A stretch of 5,994 nucleotides of DNA from Alphaproteobacteria bacterium (GCA_021151585.1 JAGKWX010000044.1:1-5994), one strand, 5' to 3'; shown: positions 1-5,725, counted from the first letter of the stretch. Numbers and translations are program-made. Notes: generated by a model not told the origin, from the letters alone.

Positions 1-2
1 AC

Positions 3-86
3 AAGCATGGCATCACGGCAACGGATGCATTGAAAACTCTGTTCGATGGAAAATTGCCTGAAATCTTCAGCATTCAAATGAATTGA
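3..86 (+). CDS. 3' end of an unidentified gene (5' part outside window)
   Basis: The frame starting at base 3 is open from the window edge to a TGA at 84-86 and encodes 27 residues ending DGKLPEIFSIQMN. The other two forward frames stop at about 31-33 and 57-60, and this frame has ordinary amino-acid composition, so it is plausibly the C-terminus of a real protein. Too little is visible to name a family. No convincing terminator follows: a 5-bp stem (GCTCT/AGAGC, 127-140) is present but lacks a T tract. Confidence 0.4.
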   Translation, partial: KHGITATDALKTLFDGKLPEIFSIQMN

Positions 87-155
87 GCTGAATACTTACT
101 TAATTTTTTACTAAACATTTTATATTGCTCTATAAAGAGCGTGATAATTTCATAG

Positions 156-224
156 TATTATTATACTCAGTATGTACATGTGGAGTAGGGCAGAGTATAC
201 TGCATTCCTTTTAGAATTTAAGGA
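156..224 (+). promoter_or_regulatory. Candidate -10 and ribosome binding site for the ORF6N gene
   Basis: The 147-base gap before the ORF6N gene is AT-rich and holds TATTATTATACT at 156-167, which offers a TATACT -10-like hexamer at 162-167. No good -35 sits 17 bases upstream, so the promoter is tentative. An 8-bp palindrome AGTATACT lies at about 195-202 and could be an operator half or chance. AAGGA at 220-224 is a convincing Shine-Dalgarno sequence nine bases before the ATG at 234 and supports that start. Confidence 0.35.
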
Positions 225-233
225 AAAACGCTC

Positions 234-770
234 ATGTCACGCCAAAACGAAGTTGTCAGCACCATTGATAACCATATTTTCACCTTGCGTGGCGAGCGCG
301 TTATTCTTGATTCAACTTTAGCCGCTTTATATGGTGTTGAAACCAAGGTGCTGCTACAAGCCGTTAAGCGTAACCAAGACCGCTTTCCCATTGATTTTAT
401 GTTCCAACTCAATGAGCAAGAATTCGAACACTTGAGGTCACAATTTGTGACCTCAAGTTGGGGTGGCCGCCGCTACGCTCCTTACGCGTTCACCGAGCAA
501 GGGGTTGCAATGCTATCCAGTGTATTACGCAGCCCTCAAGCCGTTCAAGTCAATATCGAGATTATGCGTGCCTTTGTAAGACTTCGTCAACTACTCGGTT
601 CGCACAAACAACTAAAAGCGCAGATTGAAACCTTAGAGAAAAAATACGATAAGCAGTTTAAGATCGTCTTTGATGCCATTCATCAACTAATGGAACCACC
701 AACACCTAAAAAGAAAAATCCTATCGGTTTTGCACCGTGGACTGAAGAAAAGCCTGCGAGTAAGAAATAG
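234..770 (+). CDS. ORF6N domain-containing DNA-binding protein
   Basis: This 178-residue protein carries an ORF6N domain at roughly residues 10-115. Recognisable signatures are RGERVILDSTLAALYGVETK (19-38), the RFPIDFMFQL stretch (50-59), and SSWGGRRYAPYAFTEQGVAM (74-93). ORF6N domains occur in phage and mobile-element antirepressors and in chromosomal regulators related to KilA-N proteins; the usual inferred role is DNA binding. A charged, probably coiled-coil segment (about 122-150) follows, then a Pro/Lys-rich tail. AAGGA at 220-224 supports the ATG start. The gene ends 11 bases before the tyrosine recombinase, so the two are probably co-transcribed and this protein may regulate the recombinase; that role is inference. 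An unusual perfect 29-bp palindrome lies inside the gene (430-458). The gene appears intact, and domain assignment is confident though its biological target is unknown. Confidence 0.88.
   Translation: MSRQNEVVSTIDNHIFTLRGERVILDSTLAALYGVETKVLLQAVKRNQDRFPIDFMFQLNEQEFEHLRSQFVTSSWGGRRYAPYAFTEQGVAMLSSVLRSPQAVQVNIEIMRAFVRLRQLLGSHKQLKAQIETLEKKYDKQFKIVFDAIHQLMEPPTPKKKNPIGFAPWTEEKPASKK
430..458. repeat. Perfect 14-bp inverted repeat inside the ORF6N gene
   Basis: The arms ACTTGAGGTCACAA (430-443) and TTGTGACCTCAAGT (445-458) are exact reverse complements around a single T. The palindrome spans codons for residues His66 to Ser75 of the ORF6N protein. A single-base loop cannot form a tight RNA hairpin without opening the centre, so a dimeric DNA-binding site is at least as plausible as an RNA structure. 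No second copy was seen in this window. Confidence 0.85.
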
Positions 771-781
771 GCTTTTTTATT

Positions 782-2014
782 ATGAAATCCAAGAAAGCTA
801 AATTGGTTGACGCCATTAAACCTTTATTTCTGCCGTTTGAAGACCTTTCAACCATAGGCAAAGATATTATTAAATTCGCCCGTGACGATTATAATAAAAT
901 GATTGGAAGTGCGTTGATTGACGCAAAAGATGACGCGCAAACGATTTCTTCTTTCCTACGCGAGTTTGTGGATTCTCCTTTAACCTTACAATCCTATGCC
1001 AAAGAAATTGAGCGCTTGCTGTTGTGGTGTATTCATGTGGTTAAACTTAATATTTCAAGTCTTCGACGTGATCATTTAATTGAATACCAAGCGTTTTTAA
1101 AAGACCCTGAACCACAAGCCCTGTGGTGCGGGCCTAAAGTCTCTCGACAACTTTCAGATGGCAGTTTGAATCCTCGCTGGCGCCCTTTTTATCATGGGCT
1201 TTCGCCAAGCACGATCAGCAAAACCTTAACGATCTTAGATTCATTTTTTAATTATTTGGTACAGACGCGTTATCTAATGGGCAATCCCCTAGCTATCGAT
1301 AAACGTCGCAAAAAACGACAAAAAACCAAACCACAGATTATTGATCGTTATTTAGAACGTGATGAAATCCACGCAACGTTAGATGCACTGGAAGATTACG
1401 CAACACGCGACAATAAGCATATTTTTCAAGTACGCAGAGCAAGTTATATTATTCTATTGCTTTTCTATACTGGATTGCGAATCACAGAAGCTGCGCAACA
1501 CACCATGGGTAATATTTTCAAGCGCGAAGGCGATTGGTATTTGCGTGTCAAAGGAAAAGGTAAAAAGCAACGTGATATCCCTATGCCAGATGCTTTATTA
1601 AAAGCTCTAGCACAATTTAGAAAACAAATTGGGCTTGATTCAGCAGAACCTAAGTTCCGCGAAAAAACGCCACTAATTCCGATGGAGAATTTAAAACAGC
1701 CGATCAGTCCACGCCGTATTGATCAAATATTAAAATGGGCTTTTTCATTAGGCGCCGCCCTCTTTGAGCATGACCAACCCCGCAAAGCGTCTAAGCTGCG
1801 CGCCGCTAGCGCTCACTGGCTGCGCCACAGTTATGTGACTTATTTGTTGGATACTGGCGCCTCTATCAAAGTCGCGCAAGAAAACGCCGGTCACAGTGAT
1901 ATCAGCACCACCATGCATTATCGCCATGTAGCGCAAAACGATAGACACGAAGAAACACGACAATTATCATTAGCGACTTCAGCCACATTGAAAGGCAAAA
2001 AAAGGAAATATTAG
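782..2014 (+). CDS. Tyrosine recombinase / site-specific integrase
   Basis: This 410-residue protein is a complete tyrosine recombinase, which cuts and rejoins DNA through a covalent phosphotyrosine. An N-terminal SAM-like core-binding region covers about residues 55-170, including a linker with WRPF and a GLSPSTISKTL motif. The catalytic domain follows with every key residue visible: Arg233 in TGLRITEA, Lys259 in VKGKGKKQR, His345 and Arg348 in HWLRHS, His371 in AGHSDISTT, and nucleophile Tyr380 in TMHYRH. A basic tail (KGKKRKY) ends it. The start is 11 bases after the ORF6N stop with only a weak AGG (769-771), suggesting translational coupling. A Tn3-family transposase remnant starts two bases after its stop, so it may have been a transposon resolvase or cointegrate-resolution recombinase, as TnpI is for Tn4430-type elements, rather than a prophage integrase. 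No attachment site was found. Confidence 0.93.
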   Translation: MKSKKAKLVDAIKPLFLPFEDLSTIGKDIIKFARDDYNKMIGSALIDAKDDAQTISSFLREFVDSPLTLQSYAKEIERLLLWCIHVVKLNISSLRRDHLIEYQAFLKDPEPQALWCGPKVSRQLSDGSLNPRWRPFYHGLSPSTISKTLTILDSFFNYLVQTRYLMGNPLAIDKRRKKRQKTKPQIIDRYLERDEIHATLDALEDYATRDNKHIFQVRRASYIILLLFYTGLRITEAAQHTMGNIFKREGDWYLRVKGKGKKQRDIPMPDALLKALAQFRKQIGLDSAEPKFREKTPLIPMENLKQPISPRRIDQILKWAFSLGAALFEHDQPRKASKLRAASAHWLRHSYVTYLLDTGASIKVAQENAGHSDISTTMHYRHVAQNDRHEETRQLSLATSATLKGKKRKY

Positions 2015-2016
2015 TC

Positions 2017-2165
2017 ATGTCTAATTTGAGCATATTAACCGCAGAGGAGCAACAAGCGTTTGATTACCCCCCGCCCTTTCTGTGGAAATACGTGCACTTT
2101 GTTTTGCGATTGATCAGGTGTTAGAAAAAGAATTAATTCGATTGAGAACGCCAACCAATAAAATT
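2017..2165 (+). pseudogene. Tn3-family transposase (tnpA) 5' remnant, frameshifted and truncated
   Basis: From the ATG at 2017 the frame reads MSNLSILTAEEQQAFDYPP, which matches the usual start of DUF4158-type Tn3-family transposases. The frame then degenerates and stops after 35 codons. Restoring one base in the C6 run at 2067-2072 returns the expected continuation LSVEIRALCFAIDQVLEKEL and then LRTPTNKIG, a hallmark of these N-terminal domains. Homology ends abruptly at 2165-2168, where the inverted repeat of a miniature element begins. Tn3 transposases are about 950-1000 residues, so around 95% is missing. AAAAGGAAA upstream within the recombinase gene provides a ribosome binding site, and the two-base spacing after the recombinase stop implies a former operon. 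Confidence 0.8.
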
Positions 2166-2195
2166 GGGTGTGCGGACATAAAAAGAGAAAAGTTT
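2166..2195 (+). repeat. Left terminal inverted repeat of the miniature element
   Basis: This 30-bp arm starts GGGTGTGCGGACATAAAAAG and pairs with 2368-2397 on the other strand with one mismatch. It abuts the LRTPTNKIG codons of the tnpA remnant. Confidence 0.85.
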
Positions 2196-2367
2196 CCTAG
2201 AGGAAAATTAGAATATTTTTGAGACAATATTTGTTGATTTATTTTTCAGAAGCATAAAAATGATAATGAAATAAAAATACTATGTCGTATTCAGCAATTC
2301 ATTATGGACTTATATTAAGCATAGTTTGTTATTAATTTAATCAAAATTACTGTAAACTACGTGAAGT

Positions 2368-2397
2368 AAACTTTTCTCTTTTTATGTCAGCACACCC
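2368..2397 (-). repeat. Right terminal inverted repeat of the miniature element
   Basis: Read on the minus strand, this arm starts GGGTGTGCTGACATAAAAAG. It truncates the IS30 transposase frame, and its TGCTGA provides that frame's final Cys codon and stop at 2387-2389. Confidence 0.85.
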
Positions 2398-2626
2398 CTT
2401 TAGGGATTTTCTTGCGTCGATCTTCGGCGTATGTCTGAGCATAATTCGCTTTATATTGCCAGGAGCCTAACGCTGTTCGAACAAAGGTAATATTCTTATT
2501 TAATTCTCGACTGATTGTGGATTTGTGAACACCCACTTCTTTCGCAATATCTTCTTGCTTATAACCTGCTTTCCACAAAGCGCCAATTTCACAACGCTTC
2601 AAGTAATCTAAATGCTTGTATGCCAT
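2387..2626 (-). pseudogene. IS30-family transposase, N-terminal fragment
   Basis: The minus-strand frame from ATG at 2626 encodes 79 residues beginning MAYKHLDYLKRCEIGALWKA. It carries a helix-turn-helix at about residues 23-43 (EDIAKEVGVHKSTISREL), the typical IS30-family DNA-binding N-terminus that recognises the element ends. Homology runs to about KKIPKG; the remaining GVC and stop come from the right repeat of the miniature element. The whole DDE catalytic core of these roughly 320-350-residue transposases is absent, so it cannot transpose by itself. TAAGGAG seven bases before the ATG is a strong ribosome binding site, so this start is preferred over an upstream in-frame ATG at 2674. A TATAAT -10 lies at 2658-2663. 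If expressed, the fragment could still bind IS30 ends. Confidence 0.85.
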
Positions 2627-2719
2627 CGTACAACTCCTTACTTTTATAACCGGCGGGATTATAAACATTCTCACTGGTTATTTATTGGTCAAAAGTTGCA
2701 TTTACGACTTGAATTCAAG
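2398..2719 (-). mobile_element. IS30-family insertion sequence remnant (transposase-proximal end)
   Basis: This segment includes the 5' part of the transposase gene, its ribosome binding site and promoter, and probably the outer end of the element near 2700-2719. On the minus strand the sequence there runs TTCAAGTCGTAAATGCAACT, which looks like an IS30-type terminal repeat, but I could not compare it with the lost opposite end. The outer boundary is uncertain by about 20 bases. A 12-bp palindrome CTTGAATTCAAG sits at 2708-2719. The other side of the element is replaced by the miniature element at 2397. Confidence 0.55.
2658..2663 (-). promoter_or_regulatory. -10 box of the IS30 transposase promoter
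   Basis: On the minus strand this is an exact TATAAT, 31 bases before the transposase ATG. A TTGACC lies upstream but 23 bases away, too far for a standard -35, so this may be a weak promoter. Confidence 0.35.
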
Positions 2720-2732
2720 GCTGATTTAGCTT

Positions 2733-2764
2733 TATATTAATCAATACTGTTATTGATTAATATA
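2733..2764. repeat. Perfect 14-bp inverted repeat, 4-base spacer
   Basis: The arms TATATTAATCAATA (2733-2746) and TATTGATTAATATA (2751-2764) are exact reverse complements around CTGT. It lies between the IS30 remnant and the protease gene, about 150 bases before the protease start. There is no T tract directly after it, so it is not a typical intrinsic terminator; a dimeric repressor operator or an insertion-target structure are alternatives. Confidence 0.85.
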
Positions 2765-2845
2765 TATCTTATTGAAAAATAAGGATATGTTTGTATTTTT
2801 TTAAAAATCATACTTCCATTAAAGACTTCAACAGCTGTTTTCAAC

Positions 2846-2894
2846 TATGATTTTTGAGAGTATCATGCAGCAACTCAACTTTATTTTTAAAGTT
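2846..2894 (+). promoter_or_regulatory. Candidate promoter and leader hairpin before the protease gene
   Basis: TATGAT at 2846-2851 is a plausible -10 hexamer, but no good -35 lies at the right distance. Downstream, AACTTTA (2877-2883) and TAAAGTT (2888-2894) form a perfect 7-bp stem with a TTTT loop, ending 20 bases before the ATG at 2915. Such a leader hairpin could affect translation. The rest of the region from 2765 to 2914 shows nothing else recognisable. Confidence 0.3.
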
Positions 2895-2914
2895 AAAAAA
2901 TTGAAAGCAACGTT

Positions 2915-4498
2915 ATGTACCAAAGATCTAGTAATAGTAAAGAAAAACTCGAAGAATTTGCTGTAGAAAAAAAACGAGACTATCAAGACCTATGCTTTTT
3001 TTTAGCGACTGCGGTGGATACAGAGGAGTTTGCGAAGAAACTTGCCGATTTTATTGACGCAGATCGTGATATCAATGCTCTTAATCTTGAGGGCAAGACG
3101 ATTCTTGATGCGTGTGACTGTATGTCTGTGGCAGTTCGTGATTATTCCCGTCGAAGGGGCATGATTGTAAACGCCGGCGGCAAACTAGGGAGAGAGGTTT
3201 CTAACGCTGCTCAGCTAAGGGCTGCAGAGTCAATAATTCCTGGTTTTGATAGCCTATCTCTTGGCAACGCTGGGGCAGCAACGCTTTCTGCATATCGTAA
3301 ATTTTCATTTGAAGATAAAGAGCTGCGAACTGTATCAGAATTTCTAGCTGAGCCCATAGTTCAATACCCCGCTCAAGAAGGTGACGTAGATATTTGCGCA
3401 ATCCTTATAAAAAATAAACCGGCTATAGGCAAATTGTTTGACGCTGGTAGCTTCGTCAGCACCCTATTCTTAATCAAGGATGATTGGGTTATTACAGCAA
3501 GACACTCCGTAAATTACAGCAAGCCAGAAAACTTAACCGTAATGTTTGGGGATGAGGATTTTGATGAAAGTATCGCAATAGCTGTATCTGGCGCTATTGA
3601 AGGAGGCAGAAAATTTGGATTAGATTATGTGATTTTAAAACTATCTACCCCGGCTGTTAATATAAAGCCTTTAATTTTAAATACAGGAAACTCCTCTACT
3701 TCGTTGTTATTTGTCGGTTACAATCAAGAAGCCATTTTACAATTTAGTACAAATCCTGACTTTAACTTGGGAAATCTTGATCAATTAAGAATAGTGGGTT
3801 ACCAGGGTACGGGCGCTTGTTTTTCTGGAAGCCCTTATTTTGATTTAGATGGCCAAGTTTGCGGACTTCATTCATGTGCTTCAACGGATCAAAAGACTGG
3901 TATTTATATTGAAACTATCATTGAAGCCAATGTAGATGGCCCGTTAGCTTGTTTGATACGAGGTGACGATGTTTCTAATAAGCCGCTATTGCCGGGACAA
4001 TTTTTTGGAAAATTTAGATCTGAAACAGCAAGATTTGAATATGATGAACGAGGACATTTAGACATGTCTGTCGATATGTCATCAGGGAAAGCAGTTTTTA
4101 GTGCGACAGGCGCGCCTAACAACCAAGCACAAGTTGCTCCAAAGCAAAGAATCGCCACACGGCTTAATCGTCTGAGTACTTCTGGAAAAATATTAACAAG
4201 TGTACAAGAAAGTTTTTTAGCAATAGGTGGAAATTATGCGACTCCAGCAGCTACAAATATTCAAATAGCACATAACATCGCAATTAGTGCCATTAGAGCT
4301 GCGCTGGTGAATAAATTGAATACTCTTATATCAACAGCAAATGAGGCTGCTGAAATGAAAGCTACATGTGATTTTGCAGATGCAATAGCTTCTTCTGACG
4401 ATGAAAGCCCCGCTGTAGCTAAACGTCCTGAAATTAAGAAAAAATTACCAAAACTTATACGCAGAATACGCACCGAAAAAAAAAAGCCGGAGGGATAA
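2915..4498 (+). CDS. Ankyrin-like / trypsin-like serine protease protein, possible frameshifted effector
   Basis: This 527-residue protein begins with a charged segment. One ankyrin-like unit follows at about 50-92 (DINALNLEGKTILDAC, later IVNAGGKLG). A chymotrypsin-fold serine protease domain occupies roughly 160-345. The triad is readable: His197 in WVITARHSV, Asp237 in FGLDYVILKL, and nucleophile Ser304 in ACFSGSPYFD, followed by GQVCGLHS as in glutamyl-endopeptidase/HtrA-like proteases. Residues 350-527 match nothing I recognise and end in a very basic tail. No signal peptide or membrane helix is visible, so it is cytosolic or exported by a specialised system. An in-frame stop at 2894 makes ATG 2915 the first available start; its ribosome binding site is weak. 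The frame ends 10 bases after a run of ten A holding A AAA AAG, and the -1 frame continues to 4803. A protease effector or conflict protein is the best guess; the substrate is unknown. Confidence 0.8.
   Translation: MYQRSSNSKEKLEEFAVEKKRDYQDLCFFLATAVDTEEFAKKLADFIDADRDINALNLEGKTILDACDCMSVAVRDYSRRRGMIVNAGGKLGREVSNAAQLRAAESIIPGFDSLSLGNAGAATLSAYRKFSFEDKELRTVSEFLAEPIVQYPAQEGDVDICAILIKNKPAIGKLFDAGSFVSTLFLIKDDWVITARHSVNYSKPENLTVMFGDEDFDESIAIAVSGAIEGGRKFGLDYVILKLSTPAVNIKPLILNTGNSSTSLLFVGYNQEAILQFSTNPDFNLGNLDQLRIVGYQGTGACFSGSPYFDLDGQVCGLHSCASTDQKTGIYIETIIEANVDGPLACLIRGDDVSNKPLLPGQFFGKFRSETARFEYDERGHLDMSVDMSSGKAVFSATGAPNNQAQVAPKQRIATRLNRLSTSGKILTSVQESFLAIGGNYATPAATNIQIAHNIAISAIRAALVNKLNTLISTANEAAEMKATCDFADAIASSDDESPAVAKRPEIKKKLPKLIRRIRTEKKKPEG
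4476..4486 (+). promoter_or_regulatory. A10 tract with A AAA AAG slippery heptamer
   Basis: Ten consecutive A (4476-4485) followed by G. In the protease frame the codons are GAA AAA AAA AAG, so 4480-4486 is a correctly phased A AAA AAG, the heptamer used for -1 ribosomal frameshifting in bacterial dnaX. A -1 slip joins Lys524 to the GCC codon at 4486-4488. Such tracts also promote RNA polymerase slippage and indel mutation. GGAGGG follows at 4489-4494; no strong downstream stem-loop is evident. Confidence 0.55.
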
Positions 4499-4803
4499 CA
4501 CAGCATGTCGCAAGTAGCTTAATAGCTGATGTAAAAGAAATATTACCATTAATAAATAAACGTTCAAAAAACTTAATGCCGGGGCATGCTGCAGTAAATG
4601 AGCGTCTCGTCAGAGATCATAGAGATCCGCATTTGACGAAAACGGCTACAGGGTATGAAGAGACGGATATTTCAAAGTGTTTATCACGTACCGCAGATGC
4701 TTTTTTTGGAGAACCTTACTTGCCAAAATCAAAATCAGGAATGCTTGCATCTTCTTCAGTAGATAGCGGCAATGATCCGGTGAATGCTTATTATGCCCCG
4801 TAG
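4486..4803 (+). CDS. -1 frame continuation of the protease gene (105 codons)
   Basis: This frame is open through the A tract and reads AGGITQHVASSLIADVKEIL onward to a TAG at 4801-4803, with normal codon use and no start codon before ATG 4576. That ATG has no ribosome binding site, and 30 codons of sensible protein precede it. I therefore read the segment as the C-terminus of the upstream protease gene, reached by -1 slippage (total 629 residues) or disconnected by an indel in the A tract. If translated alone from 4576 it would be a 75-residue protein. The sequence is hydrophilic and includes DHRDPHLTKTATGYEETDIS; no domain is recognised. The GGAGGG at 4489-4494 would serve an ATG at 4505, but that frame stops after five codons. 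Confidence 0.5.
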   Translation, partial: AGGITQHVASSLIADVKEILPLINKRSKNLMPGHAAVNERLVRDHRDPHLTKTATGYEETDISKCLSRTADAFFGEPYLPKSKSGMLASSSVDSGNDPVNAYYAP

Positions 4804-4814
4804 AGTATTATGCC

Positions 4815-4851
4815 AATCCAACTTTGGATTTATTGAGCTTTTCTAGAAAAG
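4815..4851. repeat. Two short perfect inverted repeats in the gap between genes
   Basis: AATCCAA (4815-4821) and TTGGATT (4824-4830) are exact complements around CT. Next to them CTTTTCTAGAAAAG (4838-4851) is a 14-bp perfect palindrome. They lie between the end of the protease frame extension and the next gene. Neither is followed by a T tract, so operators or weak RNA structures are as likely as termination. Confidence 0.5.
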
Positions 4852-4900
4852 GAAAATAATTCACTATTAATGTAATATATTTAGTATTTTAGAATTAAAT

Positions 4901-5725
4901 ATGAAAAAAAATGAAATTCTTGTCTCAGAAAAAGCAAGCCATGTACCAAGTTTATATACCATGCTATCTGGAATTACTAACACAGGAATAAAATTTTCTA
5001 TTACGGCATACGATGTTATCTTTCTTGCAAGACAAGTTATTCTTAGTATGTTAAAAACAAGAACAGAAAATGATGCCGATGGATCTATATCTCACCCCTT
5101 TGCTTTAGATAGCGATCCGTTGTCGTGGCTACAAATTTCTTCTCAATTCAAGCCCGTAGATTCAGGAAATTTGCGATATTTTAAGATTAACGAGAAGCTA
5201 TTTTCTGTTAACGAGCGCAATAGATACATGGCTTATCATCCTGTTTATTCAGAAGAAAATATGTATGATTTCTTAATGAATTTATTTCCATCGTTTTTAG
5301 ATGTCTCAAATGAAGAAATAGATACTATGCGTTTGTCAGAAATTAAAATTGACAATCCCGACAATGCTTTAGATGTTATAAGCCAGAATATAAATTTGTT
5401 ATTTTATTTAATTCAGTCTATAGAAGCCAAGTATAAACAATTCGATTTCAAACTTCATTTCATATCTGATATGGTTGAGAACCAGCTAGATTATCATAAA
5501 ATATATCTCATTATTGAAGACGGAAAAATAAAATATAGAACTATTCTTACTCCTGGTAATGATTTGATTGAGCTTGAAGATGAGCTTTTCCTCGAAAACA
5601 ATGAACTATATCAAGCTATTAGTGAAAAAAGATTACAAGATGTTAGCCCATTATGTAAAAAAAAAGTAATTATTCAACTCCTTAGCATTTTTTTTATATT
5701 TTCTAAGTCCATTTATCAGATATAA
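4901..5725 (+). CDS. Protein of unknown function, 274 residues
   Basis: I do not recognise this protein. It is AT-rich, acidic and mostly alpha/beta in appearance, with hydrophobic helical patches at about 33-51 (ITAYDVIFLARQVILSML) and 162-175. An acidic stretch occurs at 221-235 (DLIELEDELFLENNE). It lacks a signal peptide. The A9 tract at 5657-5665 encodes Lys253-255, after which the frame adds a strongly hydrophobic tail (VIIQLLSIFFIFSKSIYQI). One A fewer would end the protein as CKKK followed by TAA. Start choice is the first ATG; no Shine-Dalgarno sequence is visible and the leader is very AT-rich. It lies 97 bases after the protease frame extension on the same strand, so it may share its function or transcript. 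Codon use is more AT-biased than in the recombinase gene. Confidence 0.65.
   Translation: MKKNEILVSEKASHVPSLYTMLSGITNTGIKFSITAYDVIFLARQVILSMLKTRTENDADGSISHPFALDSDPLSWLQISSQFKPVDSGNLRYFKINEKLFSVNERNRYMAYHPVYSEENMYDFLMNLFPSFLDVSNEEIDTMRLSEIKIDNPDNALDVISQNINLLFYLIQSIEAKYKQFDFKLHFISDMVENQLDYHKIYLIIEDGKIKYRTILTPGNDLIELEDELFLENNELYQAISEKRLQDVSPLCKKKVIIQLLSIFFIFSKSIYQI
5657..5665 (+). repeat. A9 homopolymer within the unknown gene
   Basis: Nine A follow TGT at codon 252. With eight A the frame would stop at once (AAG TAA); with ten it would add about seven residues. The tract is therefore a switch point for the hydrophobic C-terminal tail. Confidence 0.6.

Larger units (their letters stand above)
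2166..2397. mobile_element. Miniature inverted-repeat element (Tn3-derived TIME/MITE-like), 232 bp
   Basis: The ends 2166-2195 and 2368-2397 are inverted copies with 29 of 30 bases identical (the only mismatch is 2174 versus 2389). Both begin GGGTGTGC and continue GACATAAAAAGAGAAAAG. The 172-base core is AT-rich with no credible ORF. Size, long terminal repeats and the G-run start fit Tn3-derived miniature elements, which are mobilised in trans by a transposase; family membership is inference from the repeat start and the adjoining tnpA stump. The bases outside the ends (aaatt left, cttta right) do not form a target-site duplication, so either the element recombined with another copy or flanking DNA was deleted. 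The left end interrupts tnpA and the right end supplies the last codons of the truncated IS30 gene. Confidence 0.75.

Noticed and set aside
127..140. GCTCT/AGAGC stem as a terminator for the left-edge gene
   Set aside because: Only five base pairs and no T tract follow.
1383..1601. 72-codon plus-strand frame inside the recombinase gene
   Set aside because: It overlaps the conserved catalytic Arg and Lys region in another frame and has no ribosome binding site or protein-like motif.
1748..1963. 71-codon open frame on the minus strand inside the recombinase gene
   Set aside because: It is antisense to the catalytic core of the recombinase, whose conserved motifs are on the plus strand; the antisense translation has no recognisable motif.
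2627..2674. Upstream in-frame ATG at 2674 as the IS30 transposase start
   Set aside because: The strong TAAGGAG ribosome binding site and the family-typical MAYKHL start point to ATG 2626, and the -10 box lies inside the proposed extension.
3904..4506. Two minus-strand open frames (3904-4158 and 4261-4506) opposite the protease C-terminal region
   Set aside because: Both are antisense to a well-supported gene; the hydrophobic, Ser-rich translations are typical of reverse-strand shadows.
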